Shown here: one piece after another, positions 39,952-49,157 of the stretch | Position numbering within the stretch: the first letter of the stretch is position 1 | Layout: each line of letters opens with the position of its first letter | Assembly: GCA_047601665.1 (NCBI GenBank) | Contig: JASGIT010000001.1 | Coordinates: 3,224,001 to 3,288,000, forward strand | DNA length: 64,000 nucleotides | From: JASGIT01 sp047601665 | GTDB lineage: Bacteria > Pseudomonadota > Gammaproteobacteria > Burkholderiales > Burkholderiaceae_C | Direction of reading: 5' to 3' | Translations under genes and position numbers: made by a program | The notes under the pieces: generated by a model | Told to the model about the DNA's origin: nothing | Databases searched by the model: none | What the model saw: the letters and a program-made list of their open reading frames with translations, nothing else

Positions 39952-40998
39952 ATGGAATGGCTGACCCGCCTGTTCGACGCCACCCAGCAGCGCCTGTTCG
40001 AGTCCGTAGTGCAGCCGCTGCTGTTCTGGAGCGGCCTGGGCAGCTTTCTGGAAGACGGCTATGCGGCCACGGGCTGGCTGCTGGTGGGGGTGATACAGAT
40101 CGTGGTCATGGTGGCGTTGATCGCGCCGCTGCAGCGCTGGCGACCCGTGGAGCCGGTGGCCGACCGCGCGGCCATCCGCGTTGACGTGCTGTACACGCTG
40201 GTCCACCGGCTGGGCCTGTTCCGGCTGGCGCTGTTTTTTACCATCGACTCGCTGTGGGACAGCGTTTTCGGCGCGCTGCACATGCAAGGCTTTGCCACCT
40301 TCCAGCTGGATGGCCTCTGGCCTGGCGTGACGGACGTGCCCTGGGTCAGCTTGGGTATCTACCTGGTGGTGTTCGACCTGCTGGGCTACTGGATGCACCG
40401 CGGCCAGCACCACTTTGCCTGGTGGTGGAAGCTGCACGCGCTGCACCATTCCCAGCGGCAGATGACGATGTGGAGCGATAACCGCAACCATCTTCTGGAC
40501 GACGTGATCACCGACAGCATCACCGTCATCGTGGCGCAGATCATCGGCGTGGCGCCGGGGCAGTTCGTGGCGATCGTGGCATTCACGCAGTTGAGCGAGA
40601 GCTTCCAGCACGCCAACCTGCGCGTATGGTTCGGGCGCCTGGGCGAGCGGCTGTGGGTCAGCCCGCGCTTTCACCGGCGGCACCATGCGATTGGCATCGG
40701 GCATGAGTCACCGGTGAAGGGTTCTGAGTCAAATCGGCCTCCAGCGCAGGAGGGACAAGCGCCAGCAGCTATCAAAAAAGAAGCGGGCACGGCGGTGCGG
40801 CTGGGCGGCTGCAACTTCGGCGTGCTGCTGCCGTGGTGGGACATGCTGTTCGGCACCGCCAACTTCGACCTGCGCTACGACCCCACGGGCGTGCGCGACC
40901 AGGTGCAGCCCAACCGCCAGGGGCGGCTGCGCGACTATGGGCAGGGCTTCTGGAGCCAGCAATGGCGCGGCCTGCTGCGCCTCGTCAACCGGGCCTGA
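39952..40998 (+). CDS. Fatty acid hydroxylase / sterol desaturase-family membrane protein
   Basis: 348 residues. Several membrane helices (for example GWLLVGVIQIVVMVALIAPL) and the eight-histidine di-iron signature: HRGQHH, HALHHS and HRRHHAIG. It probably oxidises a lipid at the inner membrane. Between the last His box and the conserved GGCNFGVLLPWWDMLFGT segment lies about 18-20 residues (SNRPPAQEGQAPAAIKKEA) encoded by a repeat copy, an in-frame insertion. ATG 39952 with GAAGG about 8 bases upstream. Confidence 0.88.
   Translation: MEWLTRLFDATQQRLFESVVQPLLFWSGLGSFLEDGYAATGWLLVGVIQIVVMVALIAPLQRWRPVEPVADRAAIRVDVLYTLVHRLGLFRLALFFTIDSLWDSVFGALHMQGFATFQLDGLWPGVTDVPWVSLGIYLVVFDLLGYWMHRGQHHFAWWWKLHALHHSQRQMTMWSDNRNHLLDDVITDSITVIVAQIIGVAPGQFVAIVAFTQLSESFQHANLRVWFGRLGERLWVSPRFHRRHHAIGIGHESPVKGSESNRPPAQEGQAPAAIKKEAGTAVRLGGCNFGVLLPWWDMLFGTANFDLRYDPTGVRDQVQPNRQGRLRDYGQGFWSQQWRGLLRLVNRA
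40728..40781 (+). repeat. Dispersed repeat copy inserted in frame in the hydroxylase gene (R6)
   Basis: AAATCGGCCTCCAGCGC, AGGAGGG, ACAAGCGCCAGCAGCTATCA then AAAAAG matches the reverse complement of R3 across both conserved blocks. The reading frame stays open through it. Confidence 0.88.
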
Positions 40999-41001
40999 GC
41001 C

Positions 41002-41847
41002 ATGACCGCCGCCACCCGCCTGATGCTCGACGCCTTCTGGCGCGCCGCCGCGTACTGCCTGCGCCCGCAGGTGATCGGGCTGTCGCTGATTCCCCTGGTC
41101 GTGATGCTGGCCGCCGTGGGCGGCTGGAGCTATTTCTATTGGGCCGGCAGCGTGGCTGCCATGCACCAGGCGCTGGCGGCGGGCTGGCTGGGCACGGTGT
41201 TCGGCTGGCTGGGGCAGGGCGCCGAGGGTTTTGCCACGGCCATGGCGCCGCTGGCGGTGCTGGTGCTGCTCACGCCCGTGGCGGTGGTGCTGGCAGTGCT
41301 GGTGATCGCGTTCTCGATGACGCCCGCGCTGCTGCGCATGGTCACGGCGCGGCGCTTTCCGGGGCTGGAGAAAAAACACGGCACGGGCTTTGCCGCCAGC
41401 GCGCTCAAGGCGCTGGGGGCCACGCTGCTGGCGATGGTGGCCTTCGTCATCACCATACCGCTGTGGCTGATTCCGCCGCTGGTGCTCATCGTGCCGCCCG
41501 TGATCTGGGGCTGGCTGACCTACCGCGTGATGAGCGTGGACGCGCTGGCCGAGCACGCCAGCAAGGCCGAGCGCGACACCCTGCTGCGCCGCCACCGCTG
41601 GCCGCTGCTGCTCATGGGCATCATCACCGGCTACCTGGGCATGGCGCCCAGCCTGGTGTGGGCCTCGGCCATCGTGTTCACCATCGGTTTCGTGGTGCTG
41701 GTGCCGCTGGCGATCTGGATCTATGCGCTGACCTTCGCGTTCTCGTCGCTGTGGTTCATCCACTTCTGCCTGGCGGCGCTGGAGCAGTTGCGGGGCGAAG
41801 CGGGAGGCGTCGTGGTGGTGGAGGAGCCGCTGCGCCAACTGCCCTGA
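41002..41847 (+). CDS. EI24-domain membrane protein
   Basis: 281 residues with about six membrane helices (IPLVVMLAAVGGWSYFYW; LAVLVLLTPVAVVLAVLVIA; VAFVITIPLWLIPPLVLIV and others). It belongs to the EI24/CysZ superfamily. CysZ is a sulfate channel, but no cysteine-biosynthesis genes lie nearby, so the role is open. It starts 3 bases after the hydroxylase stop, suggesting one operon, and converges with the minus-strand binding protein. Confidence 0.8.
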   Translation: MTAATRLMLDAFWRAAAYCLRPQVIGLSLIPLVVMLAAVGGWSYFYWAGSVAAMHQALAAGWLGTVFGWLGQGAEGFATAMAPLAVLVLLTPVAVVLAVLVIAFSMTPALLRMVTARRFPGLEKKHGTGFAASALKALGATLLAMVAFVITIPLWLIPPLVLIVPPVIWGWLTYRVMSVDALAEHASKAERDTLLRRHRWPLLLMGIITGYLGMAPSLVWASAIVFTIGFVVLVPLAIWIYALTFAFSSLWFIHFCLAALEQLRGEAGGVVVVEEPLRQLP

Positions 41848-42918
41848 TCACGGTGCGGGCGCGCGCAGGGCGTCGCGCCAGCGCTGCAGGAATTCCTGCC
41901 GCCGGTTGCGGTCGATGTAGAGGATCAGGCTCGGCCCCATGCCGATCGGGCGCAGGGCGTCGCGGGGCAAGGTGTCGTTGGGGACATCGCCGCGCACGGC
42001 GAACAGGCCCGCCTGGTCCGCCAGCACCCGCTGCCCGCGCTGCGACAACAGGTAGTCCAGCCACAGCCGCGCGGCGTTCGGGTGTGCGGCCCGCTTGCTG
42101 ATGAAGGCGATGCGCGAGGCGGCCAGCGTGTAGTCGCTCGGGTAGGCGATGGCCAGCGACGGGTGGGCGCGCAGCTTCTCTGCGGCGTAGGAGCCGAGCA
42201 CGTTGTAGGCCAGCAGGCTGTCGCCCGAGGCCACGCTGTCCAGCATGGCGGCGGTGCTGGTCATCTGCCGCACCTGCAGGCGGCCCAGCGCCTGGCCCAG
42301 GTCCCACAGCATGGGGGAGGCCTTGGCGTCCTGCGTGGCGATCAACAGGCCCAGGCCCGAGTTTTCCAGGTCATAGGTGGCCACCCGGCCCTGAAAGCGC
42401 TTGGGCTCCGCGCGCAGCAGGCGGATGAAGTCGGCATGGGTGCGCGGCACCTCGTTCGCGGCCAGCCGCTGCTTGTCGTAGGCAAAGCCCACGGGCTCCA
42501 TCGTGGTGCCGTAGGCTTCGCTGCGCCACACGGCCCAGGCGGGCAGGTAAGAGCGCTCGGGCGACGCATAGGACAGCGCGTGCCCGTCGTTGACCAGCTT
42601 CATCTGCAAGTCCATGGCCGAGCTCCACAGCACGTCCATGCCGGGGCGCTTTTCCTGCAGGAAGCGCTGGTAGATGGAAAGGGTGTCGGCCTCGTGGTAC
42701 TGCACCTGGACGCCGGGGTAGAGCGCCTGGAAGTCGTCGATCAACGGCTGGGCCACCTGCGCGTCGGTGGAGGCGTAGACCACCACCCGGCCCTCGCGCC
42801 GCGCCGCCTGCACTACGGCCGCATAGTCCGCAGGATAACCCTCAGGCACGGCCGCCAGGGCCGCAGATAGCATCAGCAGTTGTGCCAGACAGACTTTCCA
42901 CCATGCTCGAAGTGACAT
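41848..42918 (-). CDS. Periplasmic solute-binding protein of the citrate-type locus (copy 1)
   Basis: 356 residues with a signal peptide (LAQLLMLSAALAA). It resembles the Fe3+-type extracellular binding proteins: EGRVVVYASTDAQVAQPLI at the N-terminus and AHPNAARLWLDYLLSQRGQRVLAD near the end (shown here in parts: AHPNAARLWLDYLLSQRG). ATG at 42918 has GGGAGA 5 bases upstream. Diverges from the response regulator with only 46 bases between. No permease or ATPase genes are present, so a sensory role with the TctE-like kinase is likely. It is a paralogue of the protein at 50471-51580. Confidence 0.85.
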   Translation of the reverse strand: MSLRAWWKVCLAQLLMLSAALAAVPEGYPADYAAVVQAARREGRVVVYASTDAQVAQPLIDDFQALYPGVQVQYHEADTLSIYQRFLQEKRPGMDVLWSSAMDLQMKLVNDGHALSYASPERSYLPAWAVWRSEAYGTTMEPVGFAYDKQRLAANEVPRTHADFIRLLRAEPKRFQGRVATYDLENSGLGLLIATQDAKASPMLWDLGQALGRLQVRQMTSTAAMLDSVASGDSLLAYNVLGSYAAEKLRAHPSLAIAYPSDYTLAASRIAFISKRAAHPNAARLWLDYLLSQRGQRVLADQAGLFAVRGDVPNDTLPRDALRPIGMGPSLILYIDRNRRQEFLQRWRDALRAPAP

Positions 42919-42964
42919 CGTTTCTCCCAAGGCCGCGCCATTATGTTCTGACGGCCCCGACGCC
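42919..42964. promoter_or_regulatory. 46-bp divergent control region, binding protein / response regulator
   Basis: Both ribosome-binding sites and any promoters must fit in or overlap the coding starts. An imperfect inverted pair GGCCG (42933-42937) and CGGCC (42952-42956) could be an operator. No clear -10/-35 pair seen. Confidence 0.3.
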
Positions 42965-43648
42965 ATGCGCATCCTGCTGATCGAGGACAACGCCAAGCTG
43001 GCGCGCACCCTGGCGGCCGATTTGCGGGCGGCGGGCATGGTGCCCGACATGGTGGCCGACGGCCAGCACGCCGACAGCCTGCTGCAGGTGGAGCGCTACG
43101 ACGCGGTGGTGCTCGACATCGGCCTGCCAGGCCTCGGCGGCTTCGAGGTGCTGCGGCGCGCCCGCGCGCGTGGCGACGACGTGCCGGTGCTCATCCTCAC
43201 CGCCTCGGGCGAAACGCCTGACCGCGTGCGCGGCCTGAACGCGGGCGCGGATGACTACCTGGCCAAGCCCTTTGATCTGAGCGAACTGGTGGCGCGCCTG
43301 CACGCCATCGCGCGGCGGCGCAAGGGCCATGCGCACGCGGTGTACGAACTGGGGCGGCTGCGCTACGACAGCGCCGCCCTGCAGTTCAGCGTGGCGGGCG
43401 CGGCGCTGGATTTGCCGCGGCGCGAGCATGGCCTGCTCGAAATCCTGATGACCCAGGCCGGGCGGCCCGTGAGCAAGCGCGAAGTCATCTCGCAACTGTC
43501 CCCGCTGGACGACGCGGTGAGCCCCGAGGCGGTGGAAATCTACGTGCACCGCCTGCGCAAGCGGCTGGAGGGCAGCGGGGCCTCCATCCGCACGCTGCGC
43601 GGGCTGGGCTACCGGCTGGAAGCGTCGGACGGCGATGCGCCTGCGTAG
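42965..43648 (+). CDS. OmpR-family response regulator (TctD-like)
   Basis: 227 residues: a receiver domain with phospho-acceptor Asp51 (VVLDIGLPG), conserved KPFDLSELVARL, then a winged-helix DNA-binding domain (ISQLSPLDDAVSPEAVEIYV). TctD in Salmonella controls the tricarboxylate transporter. The gene overlaps the kinase by 14 bases. It is expected to act on the ATP-citrate-lyase-like operon and the divergent binding protein. Confidence 0.9.
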   Translation: MRILLIEDNAKLARTLAADLRAAGMVPDMVADGQHADSLLQVERYDAVVLDIGLPGLGGFEVLRRARARGDDVPVLILTASGETPDRVRGLNAGADDYLAKPFDLSELVARLHAIARRRKGHAHAVYELGRLRYDSAALQFSVAGAALDLPRREHGLLEILMTQAGRPVSKREVISQLSPLDDAVSPEAVEIYVHRLRKRLEGSGASIRTLRGLGYRLEASDGDAPA

Positions 43649-45005
43649 CCACCTGCTGCGCTGGCTGCTGGCGCCGCTGTGCGTGCTGTGGGCCGTGGGC
43701 GTGTGCATCCACTACGCCCGCTCGCTGGCGCAGGCCAACGAAGCGTATGACCGCACCCTGCTCGGGTCGGCCCTGGCCATTGCCGAGCAGGTGGTGGTGC
43801 AGGACGGGCGCCTGCGGGCCGACGTGCCCGCGTCGGCGCTGGAGATGCTCGAATCCCGCGCGCAGGACCGCATCTTCTACCGCGTCAGCTGCCTCGACCC
43901 GCCCGTGGCCGTGGCGGGCTACGACGACCTGCCCGCGCCGTCCGCCCTGGGGGCCAAGCCGGTCTTCTTCGACGCCAGCTACCTGGGCGAGCCCGTGCGC
44001 TTCGTGGCGCTGCAACGGCCGCTGTTCGGCGCGCCCGGGCTGCACGGTCCGCTGCTCGTGCAAGTGGGCGAAACCCTGGGCGCGCGCAACGCGCTGGCCC
44101 GCAAGGTGCTGATCGACGCCGCCGCGCTGCCGCTCGCGCTCATCGTGGTGGCGGCGCTGTTCATCGTCTGGGGCGTGCACCGGGGGCTGCTGCCCTTGAA
44201 GCGCATCCGCGATGAAATCCGTGCGCGCGGGCCGGACGACCTGACCCCCATCGGGCTGCAGGATGCGCCGCGCGAGGTGGCGCCACTGATCGAGGCCATC
44301 AACCAGCACACCGGCCGGCAGCGCCGCTTGAACGAGGCGCACCGCCAGTTCATTGCCGATGCCTCGCACCAGCTCAAGACGCCGCTGGCCGTGCTCAAGG
44401 TTCAGGCGGCCCATGCGCTGGTGCAGCCCGACCCGCAGGTGGTGCGCGGCATCCTGCAAGAAATTTGCGACAGCACCGACGCCACCTCGCGCATGGTGCA
44501 GCAACTGCTGGCCCTCGCGCGCAGCGACGCCGCGACTGCTGTGGCCGGCGAAGGCACCGACCTCGTGGCGCTGGCGCACGCCGTCTGCTTCGACCTGCTG
44601 ACGCCGGCCCTGGCCCGCGGCATCGACCTGGGCTTCGACGGTGAAGCCGCGCCCGTGATCGTGCATGGCCAGCCGCTGCTGCTGCGCGAACTGGTGGCCA
44701 ACCTGGTGGACAACGCCATCCGGTACGCGCCCGTGGAGGGCAGGGTGAGCGTCACCGTGCGCCGCGACGGCGCGCGGCGCGCCTGCCTGGAGGTGGAAGA
44801 CAACGGCCCCGGCATTCCCGCCGCCGAGCGCGAGGCGGTGTTCGAGCGCTTCCACCGGCTGCCCGGCACCCAGGCCGACGGCTGCGGCCTGGGCCTGGCC
44901 ATCGTGCGGCAGATCGCCGAACGGCACGGCGCCTCGGTGGCGTTGTGCGATGCGCCCGCGGGGCGCGGCTTGCTGGTGCGCGTGCGCTTCCAGGGAATTC
45001 CCTAG
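43635..45005 (+). CDS. Sensor histidine kinase (TctE-like)
   Basis: 456 residues. First membrane helix (LLAPLCVLWAVGVCIHYA), a periplasmic 2CSK_N-type sensor domain starting with ANEAYDRTLLGSALAIAEQV, second helix (AALPLALIVVAALFIVW), then the H-box FIADASHQLKTPL with phosphorylated His245, N-box ELVANLVDNAIRYAP and G-boxes DNGPGIP and GCGLGLAIV. This is the TctE architecture of kinases that sense tricarboxylates or related ligands. The next operon starts 83 bases on. Confidence 0.9.
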   Translation: MRLRSHLLRWLLAPLCVLWAVGVCIHYARSLAQANEAYDRTLLGSALAIAEQVVVQDGRLRADVPASALEMLESRAQDRIFYRVSCLDPPVAVAGYDDLPAPSALGAKPVFFDASYLGEPVRFVALQRPLFGAPGLHGPLLVQVGETLGARNALARKVLIDAAALPLALIVVAALFIVWGVHRGLLPLKRIRDEIRARGPDDLTPIGLQDAPREVAPLIEAINQHTGRQRRLNEAHRQFIADASHQLKTPLAVLKVQAAHALVQPDPQVVRGILQEICDSTDATSRMVQQLLALARSDAATAVAGEGTDLVALAHAVCFDLLTPALARGIDLGFDGEAAPVIVHGQPLLLRELVANLVDNAIRYAPVEGRVSVTVRRDGARRACLEVEDNGPGIPAAEREAVFERFHRLPGTQADGCGLGLAIVRQIAERHGASVALCDAPAGRGLLVRVRFQGIP

Positions 45006-45088
45006 GCGGGCGATGAAAGGTCGGCGAAAGGCGCCGCCTCCTAGCATTGGCCGTTCCCATTCAGACCGGAAACAAGGAGACGACACCT
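45006..45088 (+). promoter_or_regulatory. Gap before the ATP-citrate-lyase-like genes
   Basis: 83 bases between the kinase stop and the next ATG. It holds a strong ribosome-binding site AAGGAGA (45074-45080). No certain promoter; a -10-like TAGCAT at 45042-45047 is weak. The enzyme genes may be read through from the two-component genes. Confidence 0.3.
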
Positions 45089-46375
45089 ATGCAAATCACC
45101 GGCATGTTGCACGGCGCCCGCCTGCTCGAATTCGCGGGCTTTCCCACCACCGAGGTGCTGGGCCCGGGCGCTAGCGAAGAAGAAATCAAGGCCATGCTCG
45201 ACAAGCACGGCCTGCTGTTCGTCAAGCCCGTCTTCAAGGGCGGTATCGGCAAAAAAGGCAAGGCGGGCCTGCTGGGCAAGGCCAAAGACCTGCAAACCGC
45301 GCTGGCGGAAAAAGAGCGCCTGTATTTCGCCGAGCACCAGGTCGGCCACAACAAGGCCAAGGCCAACGGCGTGACCTTCGAGGCCGGCGTGCCCGCCGAG
45401 CACGAGGTGTATTTCTCGATCAGCGACTCCACCCACTTCCGCGCGCCCACCATGACGCTCACGCACATGGGCGGCATGGACATCGAGGAACTGGACAAGA
45501 AGCTGGTGGCCCAGGTGCCGTTCGACCCGCTCACGGGCCTGAAGTCCTTCGTGGTGGCCAATGCGCTGACCGAGATCGGCGCGCCCAAGGAGATCATCTC
45601 GCCGCTGGTGCAGCACCTGCCCAAGCTGTGGGAACTGTTCCACAACTTCGGCATGACCACGCTGGAGCTCAACCCCATCCGTATGCGGCCCGACAGGAAA
45701 GGGCGCCTGACGCCCGTGGCCTGCGACTTCAAGTGCGGCTTCGACCGCGACGACCCGCGCTGGCTGCGCCTGAAGCTGCCGCCGCACCTGTTCGCCGCCG
45801 ACTACTCGGCCTTCGAGCAGGAAATCAACACCCTGCGCACCCACCAGGGCCAGAGCGACGTGTACGTCATCAACGACAAGGGCACGGTGCTCGCCCCCAC
45901 CTTCGGCGGCGGCGCCAACTCGCTGGTGACCGAGATGCTGGGCGACGCGGCCATCATCAGCTCGGACTTCGGCGGCAACCCGCCCTACGAGAAGATGAAA
46001 GAGGTGGCGCGCATCTGCTTCAAGCACTGGCTGCGCCAGGCCAACGTGCTGTTCATCATCGGCGGCAAGAGCAACAACACCGATATCTTCGAAACCCTGC
46101 GCGCCATGGCCGACGCGCTGCGCGAGCATTTCAGCAAGCACGGCCCCACGCCGCTGTACGTGGTGCTGGGCCGCGGCGGGCCGAACCTGGTGCGCGGCAT
46201 GGGCGCGCTGCGCGACACCTGCGACGCGCTGGGCCTGCCCTACCGCCTGTTCGGCTTCGACTCCGACATGAGCGAGGTCATCCAGTTCGCCAAGGACGTG
46301 GACACCTGGATGCAGGCCGGCGGCCGCGCGCAGATCGCGCAGCGCCTGGGCATCGAAGCAGCCACCGCAGCCTGA
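45089..46375 (+). CDS. ATP-citrate lyase-like subunit: ATP-grasp plus citrate-binding domain
   Basis: 428 residues, close to the bacterial AclB subunit (about 400). The N-terminal half is an ATP-grasp domain (GLLFVKPVFKGGIGKKGKAG; MTTLELNPIRMRPD). The C-terminal half matches the citrate-binding domain of ATP-citrate lyase: IIGGKSNNTDIFETL aligns by eye with the human IIGGSIANFTNVAAT segment, and LGRGGPNLVRGMGAL with VRRGGPNYQEGLRVM. It should phosphorylate citrate or a relative using ATP, in complex with the next gene's product. AAGGAGA lies 8 bases upstream. 13 bases separate it from the large subunit. Confidence 0.82.
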   Translation: MQITGMLHGARLLEFAGFPTTEVLGPGASEEEIKAMLDKHGLLFVKPVFKGGIGKKGKAGLLGKAKDLQTALAEKERLYFAEHQVGHNKAKANGVTFEAGVPAEHEVYFSISDSTHFRAPTMTLTHMGGMDIEELDKKLVAQVPFDPLTGLKSFVVANALTEIGAPKEIISPLVQHLPKLWELFHNFGMTTLELNPIRMRPDRKGRLTPVACDFKCGFDRDDPRWLRLKLPPHLFAADYSAFEQEINTLRTHQGQSDVYVINDKGTVLAPTFGGGANSLVTEMLGDAAIISSDFGGNPPYEKMKEVARICFKHWLRQANVLFIIGGKSNNTDIFETLRAMADALREHFSKHGPTPLYVVLGRGGPNLVRGMGALRDTCDALGLPYRLFGFDSDMSEVIQFAKDVDTWMQAGGRAQIAQRLGIEAATAA

Positions 46376-46388
46376 GGAGACACACACC

Positions 46389-49109
46389 ATGCAAAGCAAC
46401 ATCCAAATGCGCAGCGTCGGCGGCTTCAAGTACTACGCCGGCATCAGTTCGCTCACCCAGGTCGCCTCGCGCGACGACCGCGTCTGCGTGCTCAACATCC
46501 TGGGCGGCGAGTCGAGCGACGTCACGCCGGTGAGCCACGCCTACTCGGGCGGCAACGTGGTCTGCGGCACCGCGCCCGGCAAGGGCGGCTCGGTGCTCGA
46601 AACGCCCATCGGCGACATCCCGGTCTACAACAACGTGCGCGACGCGCTGGCCGCGGGCCACCGCTTCAACTGCGGCGTGGTCTACCTGCCGCCCTCGGCG
46701 GCGCGCGACGGCGTGGCCGAACTGATCCGCGTGAACCCCGACCTGCGCAAGATCTTCATCATCACCGAGAAGATCGCCGTGCACGACGCGCGCGAAATCC
46801 GCGCCATGGGGCAGCAGAACGGCATCGACATCTTCGGCGCCAACGGCCTGGGCGTGGCCGACTCGTGGAACCAGGTGCGCATCGGCGGCGCCTTGGGCGG
46901 CGACAAGCCCGGCGACTCGCTCAAGCCCGGCTCCATCGCCATCTTCTCGAATTCGGGCGGCTTCTCGACCACCATCGCCCAGTACCTGCGCATGGCGGGC
47001 TGGGGCACCACCACGGTCATTAGCAGCGGCAAGGACGTGTACATCCACTACGCCGCGCCCGAATTCGCCTTCGCGCTGGCCAACGATGCGCGCAGCAAGG
47101 CGGCGGTGCTGTACTGCGAGCCCGGCGGCTACTACGAGTACGACGCGCAGTTCACCAAGCCCGTGGTGGCTTGCGTGGTGGGCCGCTGGAAGAGCAAGCT
47201 CACGCGCGCGGTGGGCCACGCGGGGGCCATGGCCGGCGGCAATGACGACGCCCAGGCCAAGGAACGCTGGTTCATGGAGAAGTTCGGCGTGGACGACATC
47301 TTCACGCCCGACAACCCGGTGTGCTCGGCCAAGGGGGCGGTGGTGACCAACATCGCCCACATCCCCGCCGCGCTCACCGCCGTGATGCGCCAGAACGCCA
47401 CCATGCCCGACTTCGCGCCCGAGGGCAGCCTGGCCCTCAAGCCCTGGTTCGGCTCCGACGAAGGGCTGGACTTGCCCGAGGCGCTGCGCATCCCGGTGGT
47501 GGAAGCTATCGCGCCGTATGGCGAGCAGATCGCGCTGTTGAACACCCAGATCGGCGGCGTGGTGCCGCGCCAGTCCATGAAGGACGCCTCCGGCGCCTCG
47601 CAGATGGATGCGAAAACCCAGGTCAGCAGCCTGCATGGCACCAGCATGTTGACGGCCGCCACGCTGCCGCTGGAATCGAATGTCGCGCTGGCCCTGTTGC
47701 ACGACGCGGGCGGCGAGAACGACCACAAGCTGATCGTGTCCACCATCGCCGCCTACGTCAATCTGCACGGCAAGCCCGAACTGGCCGCCGCCCAGGCCAG
47801 CCGCGAGGCGGGCAACGCGCCCAACGCGGTACTGGCCGCCGCCGCCGCCATCGTCGGCCCCAGGCGCCAGCAGGCGGCGCGCGAGGCGCTGCGCGGCATG
47901 ATCGAGCGCTTCCACGCGGCGGGCCTGGGCAACGAGTTCGGCGCCTCGCTGTCCGAGGGCTTCGATATCGCCCGGGTCGATGCCAGCGGCCTGAACCTGA
48001 CCACCGGCAGTCCCGACCCGCAGGCCGAGCGGCTGCTGGCTGGCGTCAAAGCGCGCGGCGCGCGCTCGGTGTTCCTGCGCTGGCTGGCCAGCCAGCCCGG
48101 CCACCCGACCGAGGCTGCCGTCCTGGCCGCCATCTGCGCCACGCTGGCCTGGGGCCCTCTGTCGCGCAAGCGCATTTCGCGCGCCACGGCCGACAGCTTC
48201 CCATGGTGGCTGCAGCTGTTCAGCACGCTGATCGGCGCGTCGGCCGACGCGGGCCAGCACGCGGCGGGCGCTTTTTGCGGGCTCGACGATGCGAAGCTGC
48301 TGGGCCAGTTGGGCCTGGGCGAAATCGCCTTCGCCGCGCTGCTGGGCCAGTTGCCGAACGAGGGCGACCTGTTCGCCTTCCAGACCCTGGTGGGCCTGCT
48401 GCTCACCAACGGGCCCGGCGCCATCTCGGCCCAGGGCGCGAAGGGCGCGGTGTCGGCGGACGGCCCCGAGCAGCCCGAGCGCGTGCAGCTGAACAAGGCG
48501 CTGATGGGTTTCCTGACCCATACCGGCTACGCGCACGGCGGCAACGGCTACGAAGGCATCGCCTACCTGTGCGAGCAGTTCAAGGGCAGCGGGCTCAAGG
48601 ATCCGGCCGCCGCCGGGCACGGCATCGACCTGAAGGCGATGGCCGAGCGCGCGGTGGAGCAATACGCCAGCTACAAGGCGCAGAAGAAGACGGCCGGCAG
48701 CCTGGACATCGCCAAGCTGCCCGGCGTGAACCACCCGGTGTTCAAGGACAAGCCCGTCAACCACGACCCGCGCGAGGTGTTCATCGCCAAGCTGTTCGAG
48801 GAGCGCGGCGAGACCAACGTGTTCCACCAGTTCTACCGCGCGCTGGTGCAGCAGTTGTTCGATTCCGGCGTCTCGCGCAACGTGTACTGCGTGAACATCG
48901 ACGCGGTGATCGCCGCGCTGCTGCTGAAAATGCTGTGGCAGCCGCTGTCCGCCGGTCGCATTGGCGAACGTGAATTGGAAACGGCTGCGTTTACCATCTT
49001 CCTGTACCCGCGTATGCTCGGCTGCGCCGCCGAAGCGGACGACCACCTCAACCGTGGCCGTAACATGGACACCCGCACGGCGGCGTCCCAGTGCCGCTTC
49101 GTTGCCTGA
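46389..49109 (+). CDS. ATP-citrate lyase-like large subunit: CoA-ligase plus citrate-synthase-like region
   Basis: 906 residues; bacterial AclA is about 600. Residues 1-330 look like a succinyl-CoA-synthetase alpha domain with CoA-binding fold and the phosphohistidine His277 in VGHAGAMAGG. The rest resembles citrate synthase: LGEIAFAALLGQLPNEGDLF, then Asn674 (LLTNGPGAIS) where the first catalytic His is expected, His716 (YAHGGNGYEG) matching the second, and Asp793 (NHDPRE) matching the catalytic Asp. About 250-300 extra residues (roughly 400-640) lie between, possibly a partial duplicate. Predicted to cleave a citryl-CoA-type intermediate to oxaloacetate plus acetyl-CoA, or an analogue. Substrate unproven. 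Confidence 0.78.
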   Translation: MQSNIQMRSVGGFKYYAGISSLTQVASRDDRVCVLNILGGESSDVTPVSHAYSGGNVVCGTAPGKGGSVLETPIGDIPVYNNVRDALAAGHRFNCGVVYLPPSAARDGVAELIRVNPDLRKIFIITEKIAVHDAREIRAMGQQNGIDIFGANGLGVADSWNQVRIGGALGGDKPGDSLKPGSIAIFSNSGGFSTTIAQYLRMAGWGTTTVISSGKDVYIHYAAPEFAFALANDARSKAAVLYCEPGGYYEYDAQFTKPVVACVVGRWKSKLTRAVGHAGAMAGGNDDAQAKERWFMEKFGVDDIFTPDNPVCSAKGAVVTNIAHIPAALTAVMRQNATMPDFAPEGSLALKPWFGSDEGLDLPEALRIPVVEAIAPYGEQIALLNTQIGGVVPRQSMKDASGASQMDAKTQVSSLHGTSMLTAATLPLESNVALALLHDAGGENDHKLIVSTIAAYVNLHGKPELAAAQASREAGNAPNAVLAAAAAIVGPRRQQAAREALRGMIERFHAAGLGNEFGASLSEGFDIARVDASGLNLTTGSPDPQAERLLAGVKARGARSVFLRWLASQPGHPTEAAVLAAICATLAWGPLSRKRISRATADSFPWWLQLFSTLIGASADAGQHAAGAFCGLDDAKLLGQLGLGEIAFAALLGQLPNEGDLFAFQTLVGLLLTNGPGAISAQGAKGAVSADGPEQPERVQLNKALMGFLTHTGYAHGGNGYEGIAYLCEQFKGSGLKDPAAAGHGIDLKAMAERAVEQYASYKAQKKTAGSLDIAKLPGVNHPVFKDKPVNHDPREVFIAKLFEERGETNVFHQFYRALVQQLFDSGVSRNVYCVNIDAVIAALLLKMLWQPLSAGRIGERELETAAFTIFLYPRMLGCAAEADDHLNRGRNMDTRTAASQCRFVA

Positions 49110-49157
49110 GCGCTAAGTACACACGACAAACGACAAGGAACAAGGAGAACCCAACCC

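Noticed and set aside
46278..49046. Minus-strand open frame of about 920 codons opposite the AclA-like gene
   Set aside because: Same high-GC antisense artefact; no recognisable motif, and the plus-strand gene is clearly real.
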